Below are positions 25,410 through 34,262 of a DNA stretch of 54,802 nucleotides, in pieces. The DNA is from Synechocystis salina LEGE 00031. Lineage in GTDB: Bacteria > Cyanobacteriota > Cyanobacteriia > Cyanobacteriales > Microcystaceae. Position numbers and translations under genes: made by a program. Numbering within the stretch: the stretch's first letter is position 1; each line of letters opens with the position of its first letter. The notes under the pieces were generated by a model. It saw only the letters and a program-made list of their open reading frames with translations. It was not told the DNA's origin and did not search any database. Location: contig NZ_JADEVV010000026.1 of NCBI RefSeq assembly GCF_015207985.1, positions 1-54,802 of the forward strand, read 5' to 3'.

Positions 25410-25805
25410 CTAATCCTTCTTTGAGGAAGTTTGGATCAATTCAATTTTGTAGCCGTCGGGATCTTCCACAAAGGCGATGACGGTGGTGCCGTGCTTCATC
25501 GGACCCGGTTCCCGCACTACTTTGCCCCCCTTAGCTCTGATTTTGTCGCAAGTGCCATAGATGTCTTCCACCCCCAGGGCAATATGACCAAAACCATTAC
25601 CCAAATCGTATTTATCGGTGCCCCAGTTATGGGTTAACTCAATCACCGCATTATCCGATTCCTTGCCATAACCCACAAAGGCGAGGGTAAATTCCCCACT
25701 GGGATAGTCTTTTTTACGCAGTAAATTCATCCCCAAAATGTCACAGTAAAATTGCAGGGATTTGTCTAAATCTCCCACCCGAATCATGGTGTGTAGTAAG
25801 AACAT
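25410..25805 (-). CDS. gloA: Lactoylglutathione lyase (glyoxalase I)
   Basis: A 131-residue glyoxalase I. It isomerises the hemithioacetal of methylglyoxal and a thiol (glutathione) to the lactoyl thioester, detoxifying methylglyoxal from sugar breakdown. All four metal ligands occur at exactly the positions known for the bacterial Ni/Co-type enzyme: His5, Glu56, His74 and Glu122. The sequence lacks the long N-terminal and loop insertions of zinc-type enzymes, so nickel dependence is expected. Normal length, ATG start. Upstream lies 113 bases separating it from the CHAT-protein operon that reads toward it, so it may receive readthrough or have its own promoter. Confidence 0.94.
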   Translation of the reverse strand: MFLLHTMIRVGDLDKSLQFYCDILGMNLLRKKDYPSGEFTLAFVGYGKESDNAVIELTHNWGTDKYDLGNGFGHIALGVEDIYGTCDKIRAKGGKVVREPGPMKHGTTVIAFVEDPDGYKIELIQTSSKKD

Positions 25806-25918
25806 AAGTTTTTAATAAGCTAAGTTTGGCCAACAGGCAGATCCTAACAAAATCTTGGCGATCGCCTTTGGGTTTGGTCTCTCCAGTTTTTGGTGGTGGT
25901 GAACCTTTGTCACAGCTC

Positions 25919-27295
25919 CTAAAAAGGATTGCCAATGAGGGAAAAGCTGGCCCAATAGTAGGGATGGGATAATTCAGGATTGCCCACGGTTAAAAAATCA
26001 TCCTCCACGGCGATCGCCCCCCGGGACACCTGTAATTCCCCCCCCTGGAGGGCAATTTCCCCGTTAATCATCTTAATTTGGGCTTCTTGCAGGGCTTTGG
26101 CCTTGAAAGAATTGGCCTTTAACTGCCAGTAAAATTCACTCATTAAAGCCATGGTGCCCAGGTCACTCACCCGCCATAAACTACCCAGGGCTGATTTCAC
26201 CCCCGATTGCAGAGCTAAGCCCACAAAGCCCAATTCCGCTTGGGGATTACCCAGGGCGGTGGTGCAGGCGCTAAGCACCAAAAGATCAACGGGGGGATCC
26301 TGCCATTGTAAATTCCTAATTTCCTTGAGGTTCAAACGACTATTGACAAATTGAATGTAGGAGTCGGCGGGAGAACCGGTATTAAATTCTGCGTGGGTGG
26401 CCAGATGCACCAAGGCAAAGGGCTGTTGTTGGCGGGCCGCTTGCAAATTTTTTACGGTGAATTGTTGGTTTAGTATGGCAACCCCAGGCCAGGGTTGGGG
26501 GGTGATGTTAGCAATCTCCAAAGCTACTCCCGGTAACGGTTCAGCGTCACTAAATTCGGAAGATCCCATGGCGAGAATCTCTGCTTGGCTGAGGTCGGTG
26601 GGGCCCCACTCGGTCAGGTTAAAGCCGGGAATGCGGGTGATGGCATATTTTTCGGCTAAAAACTGTTCTCCATCGTAGAGAGCGGCAAAGGGCAGAGAGC
26701 GCAGTTTCGGGCCGACGCAAAAAATTAGGGTGTCAATGCCATGGGCTTTCAATTCATCCGCCAGGGGAGCAATCAACCAGTCATATAACTTTTTGCCGGT
26801 GGCCCGATAATTTTGGTTGCGGGGATCACTCACTTGCAGAGAAAACAGTTGCACGGTGGCCAACAGATTTTGTTCTGCCGTGTTCAACACCTTCACCCCC
26901 ACCGGTGGGCGATCGCCAGTTAATAAACAAATGGAAACCCCTTTTTCTTGGGGATTAATCCAAAAAATGGCCGCTTTTTGGCCAGTTTGTTGCTGGAGGG
27001 AAGCTAATTTTTCCCCAATTTCCTTGGTGGTTAGACCCAGGCTGGAGAAATCTTCCTGAAAATAATCTTCGTAAATACCAGCCCATTTACTTTCTAGATC
27101 GGTAGTTAGCTCATTGACCTGTTGGATATTCAGGGCATTACTAGGTTGCAAACTGACTACAATCGGGGACGAAAAGTTTACCTGAGCCTTTACCCAGGGG
27201 ACAAATCCCAGGAGGAGAAATAGGCCCAGGAGCATTCCGGCGGCGAACCGGCCCCATGGGCCAAAGGGAAATGGGAATTTCTTGAATTTACTCAC
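25919..27295 (-). CDS. CHAT-domain protein with N-terminal membrane/signal segment
   Basis: A 458-residue protein starting at GTG. Residues about 15-38 form a hydrophobic segment ending WVKAQ, a signal peptide or anchor that would send the rest to the periplasm or lumen. The C-terminal CHAT domain (about 170-458) is a caspase-like cysteine-peptidase fold, with the catalytic pair His301 in LATHAEF and Cys344 in LSACTTALG intact. The mid region (45-165) has the strand-helix arrangement often found before CHAT domains but no TPR repeats. GTGA at 27292-27295 is both its start and the tmk stop, so translation is coupled. It is last in a four-gene minus-strand run. Peptidase activity and substrate are inferred or unknown. 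Confidence 0.85.
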   Translation of the reverse strand: MSKFKKFPFPFGPWGRFAAGMLLGLFLLLGFVPWVKAQVNFSSPIVVSLQPSNALNIQQVNELTTDLESKWAGIYEDYFQEDFSSLGLTTKEIGEKLASLQQQTGQKAAIFWINPQEKGVSICLLTGDRPPVGVKVLNTAEQNLLATVQLFSLQVSDPRNQNYRATGKKLYDWLIAPLADELKAHGIDTLIFCVGPKLRSLPFAALYDGEQFLAEKYAITRIPGFNLTEWGPTDLSQAEILAMGSSEFSDAEPLPGVALEIANITPQPWPGVAILNQQFTVKNLQAARQQQPFALVHLATHAEFNTGSPADSYIQFVNSRLNLKEIRNLQWQDPPVDLLVLSACTTALGNPQAELGFVGLALQSGVKSALGSLWRVSDLGTMALMSEFYWQLKANSFKAKALQEAQIKMINGEIALQGGELQVSRGAIAVEDDFLTVGNPELSHPYYWASFSLIGNPF

Positions 27296-27930
27296 AGCAT
27301 TTCCTCAATTTTAGTAACAATGGCTTGGTGTAGTTGCTCCACCGACAAGCTTGCATCCAGACGACAGCATTGACCGGGGTAATGGGCAAAAATCCTCTCG
27401 TAATTTTGATGCACACTGGTGAGCTTTTCTCGCTGTTCATAGCATTCCCTGGGGGATTGATCATTCCGTTGCTGGCGATCGCCAAGGCGTTTTAGGGCCA
27501 AATCCACAGGGAGGTCTAGGTAAATTACACAGTCAGGGTGGGGAAAGGATTGATTTAAGCGTTGGACAAATTCCCAGTCTGCCTCGGTGTGGCAATTATA
27601 GGCGAAGGAAGAAAAGTAGTAGCGGGTGGTAATTACATGGCATTGCCGGGCCAATTGTGACTCCACTCCGTCCCCTGGATTGTAAAGATGATAATGGCGA
27701 TCGGCGGCGAACAAATACCCCATTTGAGCTTCAAATTGTTGGGCATCATTGTAGGCAAACAAATCTCCTTGTAAAGCTTGACGAATTAAGCGACCCACAG
27801 GACCGTTGGTGGGTTCGGGGCTGAGCACGGCCGCCATGCCCTGACGTTGGAAATGGGCCCACAGAAGATCGCCTTGGGTTGTTTTCCCTGACCCGTCGAT
27901 GCCTTCGAGGACAATAAATAATGCCGCCAT
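27292..27930 (-). CDS. tmk: Thymidylate kinase
   Basis: A 212-residue kinase that phosphorylates dTMP to dTDP for DNA synthesis. The P-loop [10 protein letters not shown] (10-19), the ADRHYH loop and the [12 protein letters not shown] segment that contacts the nucleotide base are clear. The frame is open from a TTG at 27940-27942; I start at the ATG (27928-27930), four codons later, because [16 protein letters not shown] gives the family's usual spacing to the P-loop. Its stop overlaps the start of the CHAT gene by four bases, and the acylase gene ends 21 bases upstream. An essential enzyme embedded between an acylase and a CHAT protein is an unusual context. Confidence 0.93.
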   Translation of the reverse strand: MAALFIVLEGIDGSGKTTQGDLLWAHFQRQGMAAVLSPEPTNGPVGRLIRQALQGDLFAYNDAQQFEAQMGYLFAADRHYHLYNPGDGVESQLARQCHVITTRYYFSSFAYNCHTEADWEFVQRLNQSFPHPDCVIYLDLPVDLALKRLGDRQQRNDQSPRECYEQREKLTSVHQNYERIFAHYPGQCCRLDASLSVEQLHQAIVTKIEEML

Positions 27931-27951
27931 AACTTTTGCCAATCTTCCCCG

Positions 27952-30066
27952 CTAAAGTGTTTCCATTCTTTCCAAGTGGGCTTTGATTTCCCTTGGCGAT
28001 CGCCAGACTGGGCGCAGTAGATTCTGACTATACAGGGATAATTGGTCGCCGTTATGGGGGGAATCCGGCTGGCTGGCATTGCCATAGACCAAAATGCTCT
28101 GGCCCCTAGGGCGATCGGCAAATTCCACTAAGCTCAGGTAACTATCCCCGGCCAAGGCTTGGAATCTTTGGTTGGCAATGGTGCCCAGGGTCAACACCCG
28201 AAAACTTCCTAGGTTACTGGGGGCCCCATTGGCCGGAGCAGTAAAATTCCCTGCTTGCATCTGCACTACTTCTCCCCAACTAACCGCCAAGTCATCGTAG
28301 AGAAACTTCACCTGGGCCGCCACCCCTTCTAGCACCGCCATAAATTTATTAATGTCCGCCATGCCGCTGGGGCTATTGAGGGGATCAGCGGGATTCCATT
28401 GACCCCCCAAAACCTTATCAGCCCCAATGGTCAGGGCCCAGAGCATAAATAATACCGCTCCCCGACTATCGGGATTAGCCTGTTTGTCCCAAGCCTGGAG
28501 TACCTCCGCCGCTTCAATGCCAATGGGATTAGCCAAGGCTTTGGCCGCCGACACCAACAAAGGCACAATGCGATCGCCCAATTCCATCTGACTGCTGAGG
28601 GCCTTTTGCTTAAATTGCTCAAAGGTCAAGGGCGACGTATTTTCCAGCAATTTAATGGAGCGTTGGGTCCGTAACAAAGCAGGGGCAAAACTCAAATCCG
28701 GCGCGGCCAGATTAGGGGGATAATCCGCTGCATTTAACTCCGGGGGAAAGGTACTGGTCCAGGGGGGATCGTTACTGTTTTGCAGCCAACCACTGTTGGG
28801 GTTAGTCAGCTTTGGTAATTGTTCATAGCTGTAGTAACCAGGGTTTAAATCGGTACTGCTGTTAATCGGTTGCAGACGGTCCCAATCTTGCCAACTGCCT
28901 TCCCTGATGGGGGTCAACGTATTGTAAAGATAAAAAATATTACCCTGGCGATCGCCATAGAGCACATTGAACATGGGAATTTGCTGCTGTCGCCAGGCCC
29001 CTTCGAACTGCTCTAGGTTTTGGGCTTTACCCATCTGCAAAAATTGGCCAATGGCACCACTGCGATCCAAACCGGGAATTTGTAGGGTGTAGGCCTTGCC
29101 TCCCCGTTGGGCCACCACCATACCCGCCGCACTGCCTAGGGTTTCCCATTGCAGAGTTTGGTAACTACCATTGCCCTGGAGAATATTGATTTGGTGACTA
29201 TGGCGATCAAAGGATTTAACTTCCCCGTCCCATTCATAGCCCCCTTCTGTCAAAGTGAGGGCATATTTACCGACGTTGTGGGGATAATTGACCGTCAAGC
29301 TCCAGCCCAGATTATTGTTAAAACCCATGGCCGGCACAGGGGTTCCCACAAAGGCTGCCCCGGTTAAATCCAGACCAGGGGCCACCAATTGAGCTTCCGT
29401 GAGACGAAATTTCCCCTTCCAGGGTAGATGGGGATTAATCAGTAATAAACCATGGCCTGACTCACTTTGCTTCGGGGCGATCGCCCAGGCATTGGAGGCA
29501 ATGGGCACATTACTGGCGGGTATTTGCCCTGCTAGGCTAGCAATGGCTTGGGGGCTAGTAACAAATTCAAACAGCAATAACCTCTGCACATGGGCCACCA
29601 CATCCTGGGCGGTAATGGGCAGTACTTGGCGCAAACTAGGCTGACTGAAATCAGGATGTTGTTGAAAGTAGTTATTAATACCCTGGGCAAAACTTTCCAG
29701 GTCACGGCGCATGGCCGGGGTTTGGGCATTTAACCACACTGCCGATCTCCGGGGGATATTCATGGTGTGCACATACTGGTCATTATCCAGGTAATCGATG
29801 CCCCAATATTCCGCCCCTTTGCCCCTCGCTTCACCGTACAGGGTGAGGAGTAAATCCCCGTGGCCCTGGGCCTGGGCCCAACCGAAAGCTTCCATTAACT
29901 TGGTTTCATTGGGGGCAAAAATATGGGGTACTCCCCAGCTATCCCAAAAAATTTCTGTTTTGTTATTGGCCCAGACCGGGTTACCAATGCCCAATCCCAG
30001 CGCCAGCACAAATAGCAACACCAGTCCTACGCCCCGCCGTAATGTACCCCTTAATTGCACCAGCAT
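27952..30066 (-). CDS. Penicillin acylase family Ntn-hydrolase, exported
   Basis: A 704-residue (from ATG) Ntn-type amidase of the penicillin/cephalosporin/AHL acylase family. Residues 1-33 form a long signal peptide (two arginine pairs, then LVLLFVLALGLGIGNPVWA). The small subunit ends before ASNAW, where Ser191 would become the new N-terminal nucleophile after self-cleavage. The downstream NPH motif (LLINPHLPW) and N-x-x-W are present as in the family. The frame continues upstream to a TTG (30094-30096), which I did not use because the ATG gives a better signal peptide. Known members cleave penicillins, glutaryl-cephalosporins or acyl-homoserine lactones, and the natural substrate here is unknown. 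Second in the four-gene run. Confidence 0.88.
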   Translation of the reverse strand: MLVQLRGTLRRGVGLVLLFVLALGLGIGNPVWANNKTEIFWDSWGVPHIFAPNETKLMEAFGWAQAQGHGDLLLTLYGEARGKGAEYWGIDYLDNDQYVHTMNIPRRSAVWLNAQTPAMRRDLESFAQGINNYFQQHPDFSQPSLRQVLPITAQDVVAHVQRLLLFEFVTSPQAIASLAGQIPASNVPIASNAWAIAPKQSESGHGLLLINPHLPWKGKFRLTEAQLVAPGLDLTGAAFVGTPVPAMGFNNNLGWSLTVNYPHNVGKYALTLTEGGYEWDGEVKSFDRHSHQINILQGNGSYQTLQWETLGSAAGMVVAQRGGKAYTLQIPGLDRSGAIGQFLQMGKAQNLEQFEGAWRQQQIPMFNVLYGDRQGNIFYLYNTLTPIREGSWQDWDRLQPINSSTDLNPGYYSYEQLPKLTNPNSGWLQNSNDPPWTSTFPPELNAADYPPNLAAPDLSFAPALLRTQRSIKLLENTSPLTFEQFKQKALSSQMELGDRIVPLLVSAAKALANPIGIEAAEVLQAWDKQANPDSRGAVLFMLWALTIGADKVLGGQWNPADPLNSPSGMADINKFMAVLEGVAAQVKFLYDDLAVSWGEVVQMQAGNFTAPANGAPSNLGSFRVLTLGTIANQRFQALAGDSYLSLVEFADRPRGQSILVYGNASQPDSPHNGDQLSLYSQNLLRPVWRSPREIKAHLERMETL

Positions 30067-30108
30067 TCGTCCTGAAAATCTCCGTTGGCGGTTCAATTCT
30101 AAACGAAA

Positions 30109-31335
30109 CTAGAATAGGGGTTTAATAATTTTGATCAGAGTTTGGGCGGTTTGTTGATATTCTTCCTGGTCAAACATTTGGCTGGCCAGGGCGTTGAGCT
30201 TAATTTCCACCTCGTTGGGTCGTCTACGGCTCAGGATAAGTTGCTCCACGAGGTCGTCTAGGGCATAACTACGCACCAAACTCCAGTCTGGGTTATGTTC
30301 GTCCCAACTTTGAAACAGCACCGAAAACAGCAAAACTTTTGCCCGTAAGGGATTGGTATATTGCATAATCTCCGAGCGGATCTCAAACAGGTCGTATTCC
30401 TTCTTTTCAGTTTGGACTTGTTGGAGGGGAGTACCCGGGGGAGAAGGCACCACAGCCCCCAACACCGTTAGAATTGGTTCACTTTGACGGGGCTTAGGGG
30501 GAGGAGCAGGTATGGGCAAAGCGTCAAAATCGACGATGGATGTTGCTTGAGCCTTATTTGCCGATACGCCAGGGGAAGGGGCCATGGTCAAATTGGTTTG
30601 GGGTTCATTCTCTAGCACGGCAGCGTGGCCAACTTGGTGGGACTCTCCATCGTAAAGAACCTGCATTTGCTCCAGAATCAACTTGGCGATCGCCAGATAG
30701 AAAGTGGATTTGTTGATATTGTTGACAATTTGGCTAAAGCCTTCCTTTAACTGACTAGGGGTGGGATAACGTTGCCGTAACTCCAACAATAAATTAGCTA
30801 GCCCCACCTCTTCGATGGCCTGGAGATTGTTTTCCCAATAACCCCGGGCCACAGCAAAAACTAACTTTTGAATGCGGACCTGTTCTCGGTGCTGAACCAG
30901 AATGTGGGCTATCTGGGTGGCCTGATATTGGGGGTCCACCACCCGATGCACCGGAGTTGGGGATTGATTTGCAGGGGACACTGCGGCGATCGCCCCTTCT
31001 TCACCCTTGGCAGCCTCTGGAATGGCCGTTTCCCCATAGGCTGTATAAATTGGCCCTAACTGATCCAGTATGGTTTTGGCCACCGCCGCATAAGCCTTGG
31101 GACGGTTGAGGGTTTTCACTAGCTTATAAAGGGAAAAAGTAAACTGCTCAATCGTCGGTTTCTGTACTACCAACTCTGCCAATAGGGCATCCAAACCATT
31201 AGTGTCGAGCACATTGGGATCGTTTTCCCAGTATTTTTTCGACAAACAAAACAGTAACTTCTTGATCCTTTGCCCCTCATCCTGTTCTTCAAGATAGTGG
31301 GCTACATCAGCCAGAGCACTAGGGGGAATAGACAT
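30109..31335 (-). CDS. Cyanobacterial protein with three internal repeats
   Basis: A 408-residue soluble protein of unknown function with a striking threefold repeat of about 72 residues, at 23-94, 154-224 and 331-404. Repeats 1 and 2 align well: R-I-x-K-L-x-F, then YWEN, then L-D/A-x-L-L-x-E-L, then a closing A-K-x-I-L-x-Q-L/M. Repeat 3 is more diverged (RAKVLLFSVLFQSWDEHNPD). Low-complexity proline- and glutamine-rich linkers (100-150 and 230-320) separate them. Each unit is helical and could form a protein-binding scaffold. The frame is open from a TTG at 31348-31350, but I use the ATG (31333-31335). No known domain. First gene of a four-gene run with the acylase 42 bases later. Confidence 0.8.
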   Translation of the reverse strand: MSIPPSALADVAHYLEEQDEGQRIKKLLFCLSKKYWENDPNVLDTNGLDALLAELVVQKPTIEQFTFSLYKLVKTLNRPKAYAAVAKTILDQLGPIYTAYGETAIPEAAKGEEGAIAAVSPANQSPTPVHRVVDPQYQATQIAHILVQHREQVRIQKLVFAVARGYWENNLQAIEEVGLANLLLELRQRYPTPSQLKEGFSQIVNNINKSTFYLAIAKLILEQMQVLYDGESHQVGHAAVLENEPQTNLTMAPSPGVSANKAQATSIVDFDALPIPAPPPKPRQSEPILTVLGAVVPSPPGTPLQQVQTEKKEYDLFEIRSEIMQYTNPLRAKVLLFSVLFQSWDEHNPDWSLVRSYALDDLVEQLILSRRRPNEVEIKLNALASQMFDQEEYQQTAQTLIKIIKPLF

Positions 31336-31371
31336 GGGAGCAAAAAACAACCAAAAAAACCGGCTTAATTA

Positions 31372-31401
31372 ATTATGACAATGGAACCCGCCCATACCCA
31401 A
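31372..31401 (-). promoter_or_regulatory. Candidate promoter of the repeat-protein/acylase/tmk/CHAT run
   Basis: On the minus strand TTGGGT (31396-31401) is followed after 18 bases by CATAAT (31372-31377), just past the terminator of the DUF1257 gene. The -10 is a five-of-six match, the -35 only the TTG half. Confidence 0.35.
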
Positions 31402-31421
31402 GCTTAACGGAATATGGTCAG

Positions 31422-31456
31422 AAAAAAAGTAGCCGTCCTGCAATCAAGACAGCTAC
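31422..31456 (-). terminator. Strong terminator of the RHH-Ycf46-DUF1257 unit
   Basis: GTAGCTGTCTTG pairs with CAGGACGGCTAC (12 pairs, two of them G-T) around ATTG, followed by TTTTTTT. It is the cleanest intrinsic terminator in the window, 63 bases after the DUF1257 stop. Confidence 0.92.
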
Positions 31457-31518
31457 CGAAAGAGGCTTGGGAACGCACCGAAAATCCTAATCGTTTTGCA
31501 GAAACAAAGGAATGCAGT

Positions 31519-31869
31519 TTAGTGGACGACTAGCTTCACATTGGCATTTTGTAAGCCCCGTTGTTTTACCTCAGTTAAGGTTTGGTTAACGGCGTACTTT
31601 TGGTTGATGGAATTGATCAACTCAGTCTGATTATGTTTTTTGGCCACACCCCAAAGATCAGCGATCAAGTCGAAGGAACCATCACTGTTGCGGGACCAAC
31701 CTAAATCGTAATCACCATCTAGAACGGCCACAATGTCAGCCCGGATGCGTTGGCCATTGTAGCCCCGCACATCAGCTTCGGTCTTGGTGGTGATACCGAG
31801 GTCATTAAGGGAAGATGTTAAAACTTCAGCGTTCGTGATCTTAGTACGGAGAGTGCTGAAATGAGACAT
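31519..31869 (-). CDS. DUF1257 (Ycf35-like) protein
   Basis: A 116-residue protein of the DUF1257 family, to which plastid-encoded Ycf35 belongs. It opens MSHFSTLRTKITNAEVLTSS, the hallmark start, and contains the alternating YDLGWSRNSDGSFDLIADLW. The family is found in cyanobacteria and algal plastids and its function is unknown. An excellent ribosome-binding site (GGAGG, eight bases before ATG) suggests high expression. It is the third gene of a unit with the RHH protein and Ycf46, and a strong terminator follows. As I recall, the three-gene unit slr0373-slr0374-slr0376 of PCC 6803, which responds to many stresses, has this arrangement. Confidence 0.88.
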   Translation of the reverse strand: MSHFSTLRTKITNAEVLTSSLNDLGITTKTEADVRGYNGQRIRADIVAVLDGDYDLGWSRNSDGSFDLIADLWGVAKKHNQTELINSINQKYAVNQTLTEVKQRGLQNANVKLVVH

Positions 31870-32002
31870 GGTGGATTTCCTCCAGAGAAAAAAGTCAACA
31901 ACAACAATCGAGAAGTGGGAAATGCCGCCATAAAAACGGCTTATCTTAAACTACTAACCCTTGGGTTAGTCTTTGCTCCTGCAACAAACAGGAGAAAGCT
32001 TG

Positions 32003-33508
32003 TTAGAACTCCAGTCGCTGATATTCAGCCACGGAAGCGGAGGCAGGCCGGGCCCTTTGTCGGGCCCAATCTCGAAGCGCGGTGACCTGCTCTACCATGG
32101 TGCGCGACAGAGGCAACGTCGATTTGATCGCTGCAATAATGTCGAGCTGGTTAAATTCTCTTTCTTGGGCAAAGGCTTCGTACATGGCAGCTACGATCGC
32201 CTGCTCAATTTCGGCTCCGGAAAAACCGTCGGAGGTGCCGGCCAATTCCCCCAGATCAAAACGGGAGGTATCTTTACGCCGCTTATGGAGATGGATACGG
32301 AAAATGGCTTCCCGTTCTTCCGCAGAAGGTAGGTCAACGAAAAAGATCTCGTCAAAGCGCCCTTTGCGGAGAAATTCCCCCGGCAGGCGATCAACCCGGT
32401 TAGCCGTAGCCATTACAAATACCGGCGAGGTCTTTTCCTGCATCCAGGTGAGGAAACTACCAAAGATCCGACTGGACGTACCCCCGTCAGAGTCTCCAGA
32501 ACCGGCTCCCCCAGCAAAGGCTTTGTCCAATTCATCAATGAACAAAATAGCTGGAGAAATGGACTCGGCGGTTTTCAGGGCATTGCGGAGATTCGCCTCC
32601 GATCGCCCCACCATGGAACCGTCATAAACTCGACCCATGTCCAAGCGCAGCAGGGGCAAACCCCAGAGCCGGGAGGTGGTTTTGGCAATGAGGGACTTAC
32701 CACAACCGGGCACCCCCAGAATTAGCATGCCCTTGGGTTGGGGCAAACCGTATTCCCGAGCCCGCTCGGTAAAGGCGTCGGAGCGCTGGGTCAACCATCT
32801 TTTCAGTTCCTCCAGTCCCCCCACGGCCCGGATGGTTTCATCCTCCTCAATGTAATCAAGGATGCCGTTGCGACGGATTAACTGTTTTTTCTCGGAGAGG
32901 ACAATTTCTACCTCCCCTTCGGTTAACTGTCCAGCTTTGACGTAGGCTTTGCGATAGACCTTTTCCGCCTCATCTTTGGTCAATCCCAGGGCTGCCTTCA
33001 GCAGTTTTTCCCGGGAATCTTCCCCCAAGGCATGGCGGGACTTACCCAACTGTTGCCCCAGCACCCCATCGAGGGCAGCCAAATCGGGCAGGGCAAAATC
33101 CAACACCACCACGTCCTTTTCCAGTTCAATCGGAGTTTCCTGGTAGGGGGACATGAGCACGATCGCCTTTTCTGTGCCCTTAAAGCTGGCGATCGCCTCC
33201 CGCAACCACCGGGTCACCGCCGGGGAAGAAATGAAAGGATGGAGGTCTTTGAAAATGAAAATGCCCGGTTCCTGGCGCACCACCCACTCAATGGCCGCCT
33301 CGGGGGAGATGGTATTGTGGTGGGTTTTCTGTTGGGTGGCACCGTATTCCCGGAAGCCATGGGTCACAGTCCAAACAAACAACCGTTGATGCTGGGTGAC
33401 CTCCTGAACGATGCGGTACACCGCTTGCTCAGCCCGCTCTTCCTCGGAAGTAACGAGATAAATCAGGGGGTATTGAGCTTTCAGGAGTACACTCAGCTCT
33501 TCTTGCAT
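32003..33508 (-). CDS. ycf46: Ycf46 family AAA ATPase
   Basis: A 501-residue AAA-type ATPase, starting at the ATG (33506-33508); the frame is open four codons further from a TTG. An N-terminal regulatory domain (about 1-210) precedes one AAA module (about 225-480). Walker A is GVPGCGKS (265-272), Walker B ILFIDELD (321-328), and the sensor and arginine-finger segment contains ATANRVDRLPGEFLRKGRFD. Ycf46 is found in plastids and cyanobacteria, and the Synechocystis homologue has been linked to photosynthesis under low inorganic carbon. The second gene of a unit, followed by DUF1257 and preceded by the RHH gene with an 84-base gap. Substrate unknown; a chaperone or remodelling role is inferred. 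Confidence 0.93.
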   Translation of the reverse strand: MQEELSVLLKAQYPLIYLVTSEEERAEQAVYRIVQEVTQHQRLFVWTVTHGFREYGATQQKTHHNTISPEAAIEWVVRQEPGIFIFKDLHPFISSPAVTRWLREAIASFKGTEKAIVLMSPYQETPIELEKDVVVLDFALPDLAALDGVLGQQLGKSRHALGEDSREKLLKAALGLTKDEAEKVYRKAYVKAGQLTEGEVEIVLSEKKQLIRRNGILDYIEEDETIRAVGGLEELKRWLTQRSDAFTERAREYGLPQPKGMLILGVPGCGKSLIAKTTSRLWGLPLLRLDMGRVYDGSMVGRSEANLRNALKTAESISPAILFIDELDKAFAGGAGSGDSDGGTSSRIFGSFLTWMQEKTSPVFVMATANRVDRLPGEFLRKGRFDEIFFVDLPSAEEREAIFRIHLHKRRKDTSRFDLGELAGTSDGFSGAEIEQAIVAAMYEAFAQEREFNQLDIIAAIKSTLPLSRTMVEQVTALRDWARQRARPASASVAEYQRLEF

Positions 33509-33592
33509 GGGTTCGACCAAAAATTGAGGGAAGGAATGAACAGGAAATCAATGCGAATGATTTTGCTTAGAGATAACCAAAGACTGGTCAAC

Positions 33593-33973
33593 TCAGCAGG
33601 GAATCAACATTTTTTCCCCATCGATATCGGCAGTCACCGGAGCATCCTCCACCAGAGGGAGGGAAGACTCTTCGTTATCGTTCAGGACACTGGGCTGATC
33701 CTTCAAGGACATCATCTGACCATCCCGCATCACCATAGCGGCGTCGCATTCGGGGCAGATATGCACCTGATGGGTTCTGCCATAGGTTGACTTTTCTTCG
33801 GCTTCGACCTTGTCCGGGTGCTTGAGGTAAAAATCAATGGCCCGTTCTACGATCGCCGACATAGATTCAGCGTCAATGGCTGAGCGAATTCGGAGTTGCC
33901 GATGGATGCCCGGCGGCATATAAAGTGTGACCTTTTGCTTGTCCTGCATATCACTAATGATTAGGTTACCCAT
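33593..33973 (-). CDS. Ribbon-helix-helix-like protein with CxxC motif
   Basis: A 126-residue protein. Residues 13-52 (KVTLYMPPGIHRQLRIR onward, ending VERAIDFYL) form a ribbon-helix-helix-type domain as in CopG/Arc repressors: a short strand, then two helices. A basic linker leads to a CPEC motif at C73 and C76, which would need a partner for zinc binding, and a long acidic tail rich in E, D and S (96-120) ends in IPC. It probably binds DNA or another protein. It is the first gene of the unit with Ycf46 and DUF1257 and may regulate it; that is inference. The ATG at 33971-33973 is close to a strong promoter. Confidence 0.75.
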   Translation of the reverse strand: MGNLIISDMQDKQKVTLYMPPGIHRQLRIRSAIDAESMSAIVERAIDFYLKHPDKVEAEEKSTYGRTHQVHICPECDAAMVMRDGQMMSLKDQPSVLNDNEESSLPLVEDAPVTADIDGEKMLIPC

Positions 33974-33988
33974 CGGGTATAGTACCCC

Positions 33989-34017
33989 AATTTAATCACG
34001 CGCCACTATCCTGTCAA
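33989..34017 (-). promoter_or_regulatory. Promoter of the RHH-Ycf46-DUF1257 unit
   Basis: On the minus strand a perfect TTGACA (34012-34017) is followed after 17 bases by TAAATT (33989-33994). If used, the transcript starts only about 8-10 bases before the ATG, making the message almost leaderless. Confidence 0.5.
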
Positions 34018-34262
34018 GCCACTAAGCCACTATAACTGCATTTTTGTAATATTTCGTTACAATGACCAAATTGCTAAGGAAACTGTCGCTTCAATTACAA
34101 TCTCTGCCCTCGTTTCCTTCCAAGCTGAATAATAGGACCGTGGCCAAGGGTTAGCGGCTGTAGTTTACAAAAGACCTCCACCCCTAAATAGCCAATAAAT
34201 AGCCAAAAACTAATTAGCAATGGCACTATGGCCCAAGCCCAGACCACCATCGATGGGGAACC

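Noticed and set aside
33032-33790. A 252-codon open frame on the plus strand across ycf46 and the RHH gene
   Set aside because: It is antisense to two well-supported genes and its content (repeated H, G, R, Q) looks like a mirror of their codon use. No ribosome-binding site or known domain.
34190-34212. Tandem AAATAGCCAAT-type duplication upstream of the ATP-grasp gene
   Set aside because: Two 11-base units with AT-rich content; too short to call a repeat element.
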